A DNA stretch of 64,000 nt from CAYVOV01 sp964453525 (GTDB lineage: Bacteria > Chloroflexota > Dehalococcoidia > Dehalococcoidales > UBA2162), in NCBI GenBank assembly GCA_964453525.1, contig CAYVOV010000006.1, forward strand, positions 90,119 to 154,118. The letters run 5' to 3'. This document shows positions 52,286-61,140 of this stretch, piece after piece. Both the position numbers and the translations under genes were made by a program. Each line of letters opens with the position of its first letter. Positions within the stretch are counted from its first letter, which is position 1. Under the pieces are notes generated by a model, which did not search any database, was not told the origin of the DNA, and saw nothing but the letters and a program-made list of their open reading frames with translations.

Positions 52286-52849
52286 ATGGGAAAAACATTC
52301 AGTGGGTTGCTTGCAGCTAGAAGAAGGGTGAAAGAACTCGAGACTCAGGTAGTCAACCTTGAGAGAGAATTGGCTGAAGTCCGTGCTGGAGAGGGAGCAG
52401 AAATACCTGAGTTCCAAGTCTATGGTATCCAAAGGCATCATTTCGTAAATAAACCGGAGGGATTAGGCATAGAATCCATTGAGATCGACAATAACCTGGT
52501 CTTAAATGGCTGGTAATATTACACGAGTTTGGAAAAATGGGGCGAAATTCTTGAAGACCTAGTTATCAGCTCTAATCTCTATAGGCATGACCAGTTTGCC
52601 TGTGATGCTTATGCATTCAAAGCACAAGTTGAATGTGCGGAAAGGTACGGCTTAAACAGCTTAAGAATGTGCATAATGAAAACAACGAATGAAGGTGTTA
52701 CTACTGCCCGTGCCTTTAACTTGTTTCCATATGGCGATACAGCAGGTATAGACGGCATCATGCTATTTGAGCCCAATGAGGGTTATGAATGGAACGGAAT
52801 ACTTGAATTTGGTGACTTTGGCTATACTCCACGATATGTATTAGTTTGA
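52286..52849 (+). pseudogene. Hypothetical gene interrupted by an in-frame TAA
   Basis: GGAGG precedes ATG 52286. Codons 1-76 give a coiled coil (AARRRVKELETQVVNLEREL) and IPEFQVYGIQRHHFVNKPEG. A TAA at 52514-52516 follows, and the same frame continues to 52849 with YYTSLEKWGEILEDLVISSN and FACDAYAFKAQVECAERYGL, the latter with a Cys-Asp pattern of papain-like or lysozyme-like cell-wall enzymes. TAA is not a known recoding codon, so this is most likely a recent nonsense mutation. Confidence 0.65.
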
Positions 52850-53474
52850 GAAAAGATGTAGTAAACCATTGCGTATAAGTACATCTTTGAAACCGAAAGT
52901 CAAGATAAATATTCTCCTGCTTCGTTAATATCAGTAGCAGGTCATTTTACGATTGCGACTTGAGTCTAGTCCTCACCTATGTATTTGTCAACGCCACGAG
53001 CTAAGTAAAGTTCGATCCTTAGGGAAGGCGGTTAGGCTTTTTCAGGACAGGAGGTGGTTCTCACGTATTCAAACAGTGTTCTTCGCTATGAGAAGTAGGA
53101 AGGAAAATCTAGCTAGGTTTTCAAATATGACAAAAGACCCTTTTGTTTTATCAAAAGGTCATAAAGATAGAAAGGCTTACAAATTCCCCGTTTCGCGATG
53201 TGGAGCACGTTGAGCATGTCCAAATATTAGCGAAAATGAAATGATTCTCCAGCTTCTAGATATCTTTTTCAATATCCTTATTAATTATGACTTCATGTTC
53301 TGTTCTTACTTCTCCCATCTCTCTTTTTGTCCATTTTTATCCTTATATATCTTCACTATGCTACTAAATGACTGTTTGGATTAGCCAAATGAGGATTCAT
53401 TAAGTCAAATGTTTAAGGTATCGTTAATTAAGGGCAAAGGATATACAGTGAAGATTAGATAAACAGGGGTTTTA
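52850..53474. other. 625-nt region, nothing convincing
   Basis: An 86-codon open frame at 52953-53213 has atypical composition (many Arg, Ser, Cys) and no ribosome-binding site; I do not call it. No repeats or structured elements were seen. Confidence 0.4.
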
Positions 53475-54104
53475 TTGGCAGTGGCTGTACAGAACTCATT
53501 AAAGCGAACAATTACCTCCCCAAAAACTGGTATGTCTAAAAAGCAGAGGGTTACCTCCAAAAAACCTGCTGTGCCTAAGAAGCAAAAGATCACCTCACCA
53601 AAAACTGTTACGCCTAAAAAGCAGAAGATTACCTCACCAAAAACCCTCGTGATTAAAAAACAGAAGGTCACCTCCGTAAAAACCGTTGTGCCTAAAAAAC
53701 AAAAGATTGCCTCCCAAAAAACTGCTGTGTCTAAAAGCGACCGTTTTAAACGGCGGAAGGCGAGGGTAAGCAAACTACTCCGACGCAAGATGCGTCAAGC
53801 CCGTTATCTCCTTGGTCTACTTGCCAGTATGATAGTCGCAGATGGGTTAATTAGCAACCATATAGTGAATAGCGGCTTTGGTACAGAGGGCAATCCGTTT
53901 ATTGAGAGTATCGTGGGACAAACTAGCTTCATCTCAGTAAAGGTAGCAGCCGCAATGATCAGTGCATTGATAATGTGGAGAGTATTCCGGAGACATCACA
54001 GGTTGGGCTTAGCAAGCATCATATTGTTTGTGTTTTTATATACGGTGATACTGTGGTGGAACCTGTCTGTCTGGTTCATTGGTTCTCATGATGTTCAGAT
54101 TTAG
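53475..54104 (+). CDS. Membrane protein with Lys-rich 13-residue tandem repeats and a DUF5658-like domain
   Basis: 209 residues from TTG. Residues 22-86 are five 13-residue units (KKQKITSPKTVTP type), strongly basic; 87-110 remain basic (DRFKRRKARVSKLLRRKMRQ). Residues ~112-205 hold three membrane helices, with ADGLISNHIVNSGFGTEGNP, the D...GxxEGNP signature I associate with DUF5658. The basic repeats could bind nucleic acid or acidic lipids at the inner membrane face; function unknown. Confidence 0.65.
   Translation: MAVAVQNSLKRTITSPKTGMSKKQRVTSKKPAVPKKQKITSPKTVTPKKQKITSPKTLVIKKQKVTSVKTVVPKKQKIASQKTAVSKSDRFKRRKARVSKLLRRKMRQARYLLGLLASMIVADGLISNHIVNSGFGTEGNPFIESIVGQTSFISVKVAAAMISALIMWRVFRRHHRLGLASIILFVFLYTVILWWNLSVWFIGSHDVQI
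53538..53732 (+). repeat. Five in-frame 39-bp tandem repeats
   Basis: Unit aaaaagcagaagattacctc plus 19 nt, encoding KKQ(K/R)xTSxKTxxP. Units 2 and 3 are nearly identical, consistent with recent expansion. Not a CRISPR: there are no spacers. Confidence 0.85.
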
Positions 54105-54538
54105 TCTGAAAAACCCAAGTATGACGGTCAGTTTATGAGGTCAATACTCTTTTGACGTCAGGTATGCTGCTGTTCGGCGATGTGGTGCTTGTGGGGCATG
54201 CTCTGGTGTAAGCGGATATGAACTGGCTCTCCCTAGTTAACTTGTTTCACAACTATAAGGTCGATTTTAGCTTTGATATGAATAGCTTGAAGAGTCTACT
54301 TCAAACAGCCTAGTTTATTCTCCGCAGGCTGGACTTGAACCAACAACCTAGCGGTTACGCGCCGCCAGCACACCAGTGTGGGGGAACTCTAATCAGCTGG
54401 AAGGAGGCTTTTTAAGCCTAATGAGATGGAATGCAATATTGTCCATCCAAGTGCTGTGGTACGAGATAAAATGACAGATTGTTCAACGTGGTTCACCAAT
54501 AAGTCTAGAAGTTGAATCTAATCGTAGGACTCAAAGAT
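54105..54538. other. 434-nt spacer with a possible tRNA-like remnant
   Basis: Minus strand of about 54322-54358 reads CGCTAGGTTGTTGGTTCAAG then TCCAGCCTGCGGAG, resembling a variable loop, T arm and acceptor end. The 5' half does not fold into a proper anticodon arm (no T33), so it is at best a degenerate tRNA. No gene is seen. Confidence 0.35.
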
Positions 54539-55585
54539 TTAACTCAGACTCTGCTTTGGAACGTTGACGATTAGCTTTATGAACCGAACCAGTGCCCCAA
54601 CCCCCAATCCGACTGCGACGATGATTAGAACAATGGTTACCACAACTGGCACAATATCGACGGCAGTGGCATCAGGAATCACACTGAAATCAAAGGGAAA
54701 TATGGATACTAGATTCGCAACTACGACAACACCGATCACCGTGAGTATAATCTGAATAATCTCCCGCAACCAGTATCTATCATAAGTGATCAATAGAATG
54801 TTAGCGGCTACGGATATCACTAATGCTGTAACCAAAATCGGAAGCCAAGCAAAGTAGTCGCTGGTGAGCATTGATAGTCTGGTAACGCTCCCGTCTGTTT
54901 CAACATGGTACCAGGCAATATACTGGTGGAAGAAGGAGAAGAAAATAAGCAAGACTACATTCCAGAAGATTGAGGCACCATAACCAGCAATCCTGCCAGC
55001 TCTGGTGCGTGCGAAATAATCCTCCACTCGCTTTCCAAACTCTTCCATCTTTTCCGATATTGCAGGGGAGTGTGCTTCTGAATGCTCAGGTGGTTTCGGG
55101 ACTTCGTCGGACCTTTGAACCTCGGCTGTCTTTTGTGCCTTATCTGTTTCAGGTCTTTCACCACGCCAGGTAACTGGCAGTATTCCTTCAGCCACATGAC
55201 CTGCCACTGGAACTTTGTACAACTCACCTTGGTAAGCCTTGACCATCAGAAGTATCCACAGAATGAAGGCCAAGATGCCGATAACGGCACCGAAGAATCT
55301 GCCAACAAAAGGTATCCAGCTTAGAAGAGCACTCGCGATAGTCAGCGCACCAAAGGTGACTATCGATTGGAGGGCATGGAAGCGAACGAATTTGTTCTTT
55401 TCCTCAATGACAAGAAAGACAATGCCAGTAATCCAACCACCGAGATAACAAAGCAATCCGGCAATATTTGGTTCCAGTCCAGTTGTTGAGCCACCCGAAG
55501 TCATCCGCTGTTTCTGTTCAGCTGCAATCCGTGCCTTCTCTTCCTCGTAGATTCTATGTCTTTCTTCGGGTGGTAATTGCATCAC
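54539..55585 (-). CDS. Multi-pass membrane protein with DUF4870 (Tic20-like) domain
   Basis: 348 residues. A charged N-terminus (HRIYEEEKARIAAEQKQR) precedes NIAGLLCYLGGWITGIVFLV, EEKNKFVRFHALQSIVTFGA and a third helix: the DUF4870 pattern. A ~90-residue acidic linker follows, then four further helices. Function unknown. Starts upstream of a degenerate TPR fragment. Confidence 0.8.
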   Translation of the reverse strand: MMQLPPEERHRIYEEEKARIAAEQKQRMTSGGSTTGLEPNIAGLLCYLGGWITGIVFLVIEEKNKFVRFHALQSIVTFGALTIASALLSWIPFVGRFFGAVIGILAFILWILLMVKAYQGELYKVPVAGHVAEGILPVTWRGERPETDKAQKTAEVQRSDEVPKPPEHSEAHSPAISEKMEEFGKRVEDYFARTRAGRIAGYGASIFWNVVLLIFFSFFHQYIAWYHVETDGSVTRLSMLTSDYFAWLPILVTALVISVAANILLITYDRYWLREIIQIILTVIGVVVVANLVSIFPFDFSVIPDATAVDIVPVVVTIVLIIVAVGLGVGALVRFIKLIVNVPKQSLS

Positions 55586-55642
55586 TACCTCACTCTTCCG
55601 AAGTATATTATAGCAGAAGCAAATGAGGGGAAAAAGGAAGCT

Positions 55643-55800
55643 TCAGGCCTTCAATAAGTCCTTGTGCCTTAATGCTCGTTCCAGAGATGGTTTCATCTTC
55701 ATCTCGTGGAACTCTTTAATGGCGAAGTCAAGGTGCACGAGGGCTTAAGCTTTTTTGCCAGGGTAGTGCTCGAGCAACCTTTATGTTGCCGGCAAATCAA
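55643..55800 (-). pseudogene. Degenerate TPR-tail fragment
   Basis: Minus strand reads LLEHYPGKKA, TAA, ALVHLDFAIKEFHEMKMKPS, LERALRHKDLLKA, stop. It is homologous to the C-terminal 40 residues of the protein at 57291-57851 (LLLEHYPEEKKEALEHLDFA). The two copies flank the UroD-like gene in direct orientation. Confidence 0.75.
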
Positions 55801-55825
55801 TTCTTCTCTCCAGGTTTTCCTTTCT

Positions 55826-57211
55826 CTAATAGCTGCCATACTTCTTGACTGTGTCCACCATGGCTTTGACATTCTCTGGCTTAGCATAATCCATAGCTGA
55901 ACCTGGACCTACGATGAGCCCACCGCCTTTACCGACCACTTTGATGAGTTTCTTGCAGTGCTCCTCCACGTCCTGGGGTGAACCTGCCTGAAGAATCGTA
56001 GGAGGTACTCCACCCTGAATGCACATATGATCGCCAAGAATCTCCTTGGCTCTAAACACATCGGTTCGTTCACAGTGAAACACAACTTTCCCTTTCGGTA
56101 GTTCAAGCAGATATTCCAGGCGCTTATCCCAGATACCCTCAAAAAATGGAGAGACAATGCAGCCCAATTCAATTGTGGTGAGTATTGCCTTCTTGAGGGT
56201 CGGCCAGTAAAATTTCTCGAAATCTTTGACAGACATAAATCCGTCTGAACCTCGATGCAGAGCCATGAACATTCTTCTCGGGTTACCCCTGGCATCGGGA
56301 GTAAACGGAACCGCTCTGGCCATTCGCCATTCCAACAACTTGTCGCAAGCTGCCAGCAATTTGTCAGGACACTGGTACATGTCCAGCATCGTGCCCCTCA
56401 TTCCTCTGAGAAAGTCCGAAATAGTATCGAAAGGAGCCCCTCCAACACCAACACCCTCACCACCTGCGGTGCCCCCTCTCATAATCATTCCACTAAGACC
56501 GCCGGCACCGACGTACTCAGGTGGAAAACCAAGTTCAACCATCTCGTTGTTGAATTCAGTCTGTTCTTTTGTTAGTTTTTGTTGCTCCTCGTTAATTTTG
56601 ACTAATATTTTGCCGATTTCCCTGAACTCCGGTGAGGCAAACATCGAGGCAATACCCTGAATTCCAAAACCACCAATCATGTCCCTGAATGGCGGGAGTT
56701 TGGGCAGCGGGGCCAATAGTCCATAAACACGGGGCAGGTAATACCGAAGCACGAAATCAGAAGGGTCGTTTAAAAACATGTCGTACTCGTCCTGCTTCAT
56801 GTATTCCCCTTCAATGAATTGATAAGGGGTATCGGGAGGTAATGTACCGCCAGGCCAGGCGGCATTCCTGGTATCGAGTAACTCCATAATGGTCCCCGAG
56901 TTGGCAAACAGACCTGCCCCACCTGTATCGGCATCGAACTCCAGGGCTGTCAGCAGGCTTGCCATTCGGTAGTTATTGTGGTCGTAGTACATTGAAGAAA
57001 GCGGAACTCCAGCGTACCTGGCTGCGAAGACGGTGGTTTGGATAGTTACAGGAACCCTGTCCGGCATCTTGAGCTGAACGACATCGGCTATTCTCTGCTC
57101 TTTTTCCTGGGCAAGTTCTGCTAAACTCTTGTCGTTCTTCTGTTCGATTTCTTCCTTTGCTTTTATAAGACGTTCGCGTAAGTTCTCTTTAGTAGTAACG
57201 CTAAATGCCAT
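55826..57211 (-). CDS. Uroporphyrinogen decarboxylase-like (MtaA/CmuA-type) protein, second paralogue
   Basis: 461 residues, paralogous to 26882-28144: ADVVQLKMPDRVPVTIQTTV start, DHMCIQGGVPPTIL (His-x-Cys), DVEEHCKKLIKVVGKGGGLI (later Cys), same KYGSY-type end. It has a longer N-terminal helix and a Gly-rich insertion (GTAGGEGVGVGGAPFD). Expected methyltransferase of corrinoid-linked one-carbon chemistry; no partner is adjacent. Flanked by copies of a TPR tail. Confidence 0.85.
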   Translation of the reverse strand: MAFSVTTKENLRERLIKAKEEIEQKNDKSLAELAQEKEQRIADVVQLKMPDRVPVTIQTTVFAARYAGVPLSSMYYDHNNYRMASLLTALEFDADTGGAGLFANSGTIMELLDTRNAAWPGGTLPPDTPYQFIEGEYMKQDEYDMFLNDPSDFVLRYYLPRVYGLLAPLPKLPPFRDMIGGFGIQGIASMFASPEFREIGKILVKINEEQQKLTKEQTEFNNEMVELGFPPEYVGAGGLSGMIMRGGTAGGEGVGVGGAPFDTISDFLRGMRGTMLDMYQCPDKLLAACDKLLEWRMARAVPFTPDARGNPRRMFMALHRGSDGFMSVKDFEKFYWPTLKKAILTTIELGCIVSPFFEGIWDKRLEYLLELPKGKVVFHCERTDVFRAKEILGDHMCIQGGVPPTILQAGSPQDVEEHCKKLIKVVGKGGGLIVGPGSAMDYAKPENVKAMVDTVKKYGSY

Positions 57212-57290
57212 TATTGGTTCCTCCTATAATAGGTTCTCTCCCAATGAATCTTTCTGTAAAGTATAATTGCTATGCCCCGAGAATCTCTTT

Positions 57291-57851
57291 TCACCTTAAC
57301 GCCCGCTCCAGTGATGGCTTCATCTTCATCTCTCGAAACTCCTTGATGGCGAAGTCTAGGTGCTCGAGGGCTTCTTTCTTTTCCTCCGGGTAGTGTTCAA
57401 GTAATAACTCTGCAAGCTGGAGGCGGGTGAGGGCAAGTTCAGGCCGGAATTTCATCTCAGTGCAGACCCTGATTGCTTCTTTATAGTGTTCCCGGGCTTC
57501 ATCGTATCTTTCCAGGAAAGCTGCTCCCGCGCCCAGGTGACGGGGCACGCAGGTCGCAAATGCGATGGTTGTACCGATGGTGTTATTAGCAAATCGGTTT
57601 ATAAAAGCTAGTATTTCATCAACATCGTAGGTCGCCATATGCTCCTCATTAATACCATTACGAAGAAATTCACTACCCGTTTGAGTTATACCAATTATGA
57701 TAGTGCCTCCATCTCTGATATTAGCCATGCCCATAGCTGTTTTAGTAATTTTGAATTTCAGGTCATCCCAAGGCAGCGACTCTTTATATTCAATAAAGCG
57801 CTCTTCTCGACCTAAGTGAATAAGTGGGATAAGTTGCTCAGACTCTTCCAT
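57291..57851 (-). CDS. Chimeric protein: Schlafen AlbA_2-type N-terminus joined to a TPR tail
   Basis: 186 residues. Residues 1-105 resemble the AlbA_2 ATP-binding domain (REERFIEYKESLPWDDLKFK, KTAMGMANIRDGGTIIIGIT). From about residue 110 the sequence becomes a TPR tail as found at the end of adenylate-cyclase/LuxR-type regulators (ERYDEAREHYKEAIRVCTEM, RPELALTRLQLAELLLEHYP). Each part is shorter than in its normal host protein, so this looks like a recombination product and may not be functional. Confidence 0.6.
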   Translation of the reverse strand: MEESEQLIPLIHLGREERFIEYKESLPWDDLKFKITKTAMGMANIRDGGTIIIGITQTGSEFLRNGINEEHMATYDVDEILAFINRFANNTIGTTIAFATCVPRHLGAGAAFLERYDEAREHYKEAIRVCTEMKFRPELALTRLQLAELLLEHYPEEKKEALEHLDFAIKEFREMKMKPSLERALR

Positions 57852-58442
57852 ATATTTTTCACCTTAATACATTACAGAGTAGATAACTTATTACATAATA
57901 GATTATACCACCTAGTCGTCCTTTTCATTGAATTTTTCTAGACCTAAGGTGTGAATTGTGTAATTAAACGGTTATATAGTTGCTATGGCAGCTTTTAATC
58001 TGCTAGGCGGAACATCCTTGTAATACTGAACATTTTGTGTACTACAGTTCTCTTAAATATCTCTGCATGAATTCTTAAAGAATATACGATAGGAGATAGT
58101 CACCGAGACTAGCAGGGCATTTCTTAAACAGTTGCTTAGAAATGCTGGAGTTCGGGAATCCAGTAACTTTCAAACTCCTAAATTTGAGCGTGAAACACTT
58201 CATGCTCATGTGTTCAAGCTAAAAATCAAACTTGAGAGCTTATTGCAAATCTGGTAATACGTGAAAATTTTCCTGACGTGCATTTTTCCCCAAAACCACA
58301 ATGATAACGTATCACTCTAGTTATTAACAGTGAGCACAGACTTGGCAAATAACTATTCGTTAGGCTTTTATCCTGACCTTTTTCGACTTCATTCGTTGTA
58401 ACCTATTAGAAGAACAATAATTCATTATTTGGAGTTGAACAC
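57852..58442. other. 591-nt AT-rich region without an intact gene
   Basis: On the plus strand about 58097-58257 is open without a start (SRAFLKQLLRNAGVRESSNF ... HAHVFKLKIKLESLLQIW, stop) and may be a coding remnant. Otherwise nothing recognisable. Confidence 0.35.
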
Positions 58443-58670
58443 ATGTACTCACGAAAGCTTTATATCGACAATGGAGAACGACGAATACCGACAGTTAACT
58501 ACCCATCACTAAGTGATAATGCCGTAAAAGTATCTGGAGGACTGACACCTGACGGTTATGGGCAAATAAGTGATGATGGTAATTACGTAATTGAACTTGA
58601 AGACAGACACAGAATTAGATGTAATCTAATCAGGAATGTCAACCGAATGGCGATTGGATTTGCCGCCTAG
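58443..58670 (+). CDS. Small hypothetical protein
   Basis: 75 residues (YSRKLYIDNGERRIPTVNYP; later DDGNYVIELEDRHRIRCNLI), beta-rich, with no membrane segment. Not recognised. GGAG lies 8 nt before the ATG. Stands alone in a decayed region, so a modest call. Confidence 0.45.
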   Translation: MYSRKLYIDNGERRIPTVNYPSLSDNAVKVSGGLTPDGYGQISDDGNYVIELEDRHRIRCNLIRNVNRMAIGFAA

Positions 58671-58708
58671 GTTACCTCCAAAATCCACACTCAGTTTTAT
58701 CTAATGAA

Positions 58709-59152
58709 CTAGGAGAACTCCGTCTCTGACTTCGCTATGAGTATTGCAGCCGGAATACCCAGAACACCTAGTATGGAAAAAGCTGACCCAATGATTGCCC
58801 ATGACTTATTCTTGCGTCTTATCGCACACACACCGCCGTATATTGCCAGAAAGCCCAAAATGAGGAAAACTACACCTAGTACAACCCAGCTAATGTCTTG
58901 TCCTACAGAACGCGGCATGTAATATCCTGCTAAGGTAAAAGCACAGGAAAAGAATATTAAACCAGCAACTATATTTAGGATCCCTGCGGTGGTAGGTTTC
59001 CAGGTTTTTAACTGTAATGATTTATGCCAGGTTTTTAACTGTAATGATTTGTCCAAACGTCCTAGTTGGATATCGAAATTGTATCCACAATCACATATCT
59101 TTACTGTCTCGGGAATAATGAGACGACAATATGGACATTCCTTATCGCTCAT
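58709..59152 (-). CDS. Zinc-ribbon membrane protein
   Basis: 147 residues. An N-terminal zinc ribbon (KECPYCRLIIPETVKICDCG, C-x2-C...C-x-C) is followed by a short duplicated LQLKTWHKS/LQLKTWKP stretch and three hydrophobic helices, the last containing SWAIIGSAFSILGVLGIPAA. Found widely as a membrane protein of unknown role. Followed on the same strand by a two-helix peptide gene further upstream in the run. Confidence 0.6.
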   Translation of the reverse strand: MSDKECPYCRLIIPETVKICDCGYNFDIQLGRLDKSLQLKTWHKSLQLKTWKPTTAGILNIVAGLIFFSCAFTLAGYYMPRSVGQDISWVVLGVVFLILGFLAIYGGVCAIRRKNKSWAIIGSAFSILGVLGIPAAILIAKSETEFS

Positions 59153-59181
59153 CTTTCTAAACCTTGGTCAGGATTCATAAA

Positions 59182-59367
59182 TTATAGTTTCAATATCCGC
59201 TTCCATGGTAACATTGGAATAGTGATTACTACTACACCAACAGCTGTAATTGGGATGCCCGATTCAGGAGCATCAGCAAAAACACATATGAATACTCCCC
59301 AAAAGACAAAGAATAAACAAGCAAGAACACAGAAAATACGCAGTGACCATTTAAGTACTGGTTTCAT
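59182..59367 (-). CDS. Small two-helix membrane protein
   Basis: 61 residues: basic start MKPVLKWSLRIF, helix CVLACLFFVFWGVFICVF, short DAPESG turn, helix ITAVGVVVITIPML, basic end WKRILKL. No family recognised. 24 nt downstream of the GNAT-aminotransferase gene, so possibly cotranscribed. Confidence 0.5.
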   Translation of the reverse strand: MKPVLKWSLRIFCVLACLFFVFWGVFICVFADAPESGIPITAVGVVVITIPMLPWKRILKL

Positions 59368-59391
59368 CTAAACCTTCCAGGGAACTTGAAT

Positions 59392-61074
59392 TTACTTCCC
59401 AATCTCTTCAGTTGGTGGTGGAGATCCCAGTTGTCGCATTAAATTAAACCTATCACCACTTGAAGAAGTTATCTTTCTTAACAGACTGAATAAGGGTGTG
59501 ATCTTATTTCTTGAGTATTCTCCCATAATACAAATCTGTATCCAGTTTCGCCGTAGTAAATATTCACTCCTGTAACTCAATAAATATCCCGCATCTTCGA
59601 GTTGCTGGCCAATTCTGTCTGAATTAAGCTTATTATCAAGGGCAATCGTGATTATAGCTGGAGAATTGTCAGTATCTGGAGTAATGATTGCTAGTCCAAG
59701 TCTCTCTAGTCTATATCTTACCCATGAATAAAGTGAAGAGATCTCATCATATGGATTTGCCGATTTGTAATATTCTAAAACCTTCTTTAAAGCATAGATT
59801 TGGTTAGAGGATATTGTAAAAGGAATACCTTTTTGTGTGGCATACAGTCCAAGATCAAGGTATCTAGGTAATATATTTTTTGCTGGAAGAATATCGTGGT
59901 TATAGAACACCATAGATAAACCTGGTAATGAGCCTAAACCCTTACCACTGACTGCTGAGGCAAGATACACATCGTGCAGATCTAGTGGTACTATGCCTAT
60001 AGAGCTGATACAATCTAGGCACAGCCTTATACCCCACTTCGCGCAAATGTCTTTTAGCATTGTAACATCATTAAGGACACCCGTTGATGATTCGCAATGT
60101 ACAACCCATAACCAATCGATTTTGTAGTTCTGTTTAATAGCATTTTCAACAGCTTTTTTATGTAATATATTTCCCCAATCAGTCTTAAATGTAGCAAAGG
60201 ATAACCTAAATCTGGCTGCATGGTCAATTAAACGTTCACCGAATTCACCATTACTTAGTATTAATCCCCTCTTTTGAATCAGAGATAACTGGGCTGCGAT
60301 AGTATCATTCGCAAGGGTACCAGAACCCATGAGTATTTCTACCTTATCTGTATCAACAAGCTGGCATAAAAGCCGCTTAACTTCCTGAAAATCCTCAACG
60401 AAATGGGCAGAACGGTGAGAAACAGGGCTCTCACTAAATACTTGCCTTACTTCTTCTCTTATACTTACTGGCCCCGGAAGAAGGTTAATTTGTGGTTTAG
60501 CTGCGGGAGTGACTACTATGGGAGAAAACCAGGATATTCTAAGCTTTAACTTTAATTTTTCTACTGCTGCTGAAGTTAAGTACATGGGTTGAAAACTTGC
60601 TTTATTTGTACCTACCGTTGGACCAAAGGGTATGAATCCCATGTGTTTATATAATTTTAACTGTCTTATCACTGCCGAAATGAGGACTAGGTCGTGCTTA
60701 TGACGCTCGTAATACTGGATCAGCAGTATCATAAGCCCTTTTATAATACGACTGCCTCGATGGCTCTTTTCAATAGCAAGTAAGCGGATTTCACACGGTG
60801 AATGATTTTCAGGCAGATATGAGTCTAAATTGTTGAGTTTCTGGTCGAGGGAAAACGGACGAATACCTCTTATTGCAGCCATACCTACTAATTTATTACC
60901 TCTGAGGCAAATCATATATGTATTCTCATCATGGAATTTATCTATAAGAATATTACCAGTATCAGCGTCGTGCTGTGGAATTTCCTCTACGAAAGTTCTA
61001 TGGTTGAGTCTATGAATCTGCTCAAATTCCCAGCCTTCAGATGCAACCTTAAATTTTAATTCTGTGTTCATCAT
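59392..61074 (-). CDS. GNAT acyltransferase - class V aminotransferase fusion
   Basis: 560 residues. Residues 1-185 are GNAT-like: HRTFVEEIPQHDAD, MICLRGNKLVGMAAIRGIRP, LAIEKSHRGSRIIKGLMILL, KLYKHMGFIPFG; the HRTFVEE start recalls autoinducer-synthase-like acyltransferases. Residues ~200-540 are a PLP enzyme of the alanine-glyoxylate/phosphonoacetaldehyde type: PGPVSIREEVRQVFSESPVS, MGSGTLANDTIAAQ, CLDCISSIGIVPLDL (PLP Asp), AVSGKGLGSLPG (Schiff-base Lys). Both activities in one chain, 66 nt from plsY, suggest acylation and amine chemistry on a lipid or signal precursor. ATG M1 and M2 are equally possible starts. Confidence 0.8.
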   Translation of the reverse strand: MMNTELKFKVASEGWEFEQIHRLNHRTFVEEIPQHDADTGNILIDKFHDENTYMICLRGNKLVGMAAIRGIRPFSLDQKLNNLDSYLPENHSPCEIRLLAIEKSHRGSRIIKGLMILLIQYYERHKHDLVLISAVIRQLKLYKHMGFIPFGPTVGTNKASFQPMYLTSAAVEKLKLKLRISWFSPIVVTPAAKPQINLLPGPVSIREEVRQVFSESPVSHRSAHFVEDFQEVKRLLCQLVDTDKVEILMGSGTLANDTIAAQLSLIQKRGLILSNGEFGERLIDHAARFRLSFATFKTDWGNILHKKAVENAIKQNYKIDWLWVVHCESSTGVLNDVTMLKDICAKWGIRLCLDCISSIGIVPLDLHDVYLASAVSGKGLGSLPGLSMVFYNHDILPAKNILPRYLDLGLYATQKGIPFTISSNQIYALKKVLEYYKSANPYDEISSLYSWVRYRLERLGLAIITPDTDNSPAIITIALDNKLNSDRIGQQLEDAGYLLSYRSEYLLRRNWIQICIMGEYSRNKITPLFSLLRKITSSSGDRFNLMRQLGSPPPTEEIGK

Positions 61075-61140
61075 TGAATACCCCAGTTAGTTATCTATAT
61101 AATTAGCACTTTTTTGTTAAATGCCCTATCTCATAACATC

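Noticed and set aside
52514..52516. Recoding (stop read-through) in the interrupted gene at 52286
   Set aside because: The codon is TAA, which is not used for Sec or pyrrolysine; a nonsense mutation is simpler.
52953..53213. 86-codon open frame
   Set aside because: No ribosome-binding site, odd composition, no resemblance to any family and poor context.
53538..53732. CRISPR-like short tandem array
   Set aside because: The 39-bp units are contiguous, in frame and encode a Lys-rich protein repeat; there are no spacers and no cas genes in the window.
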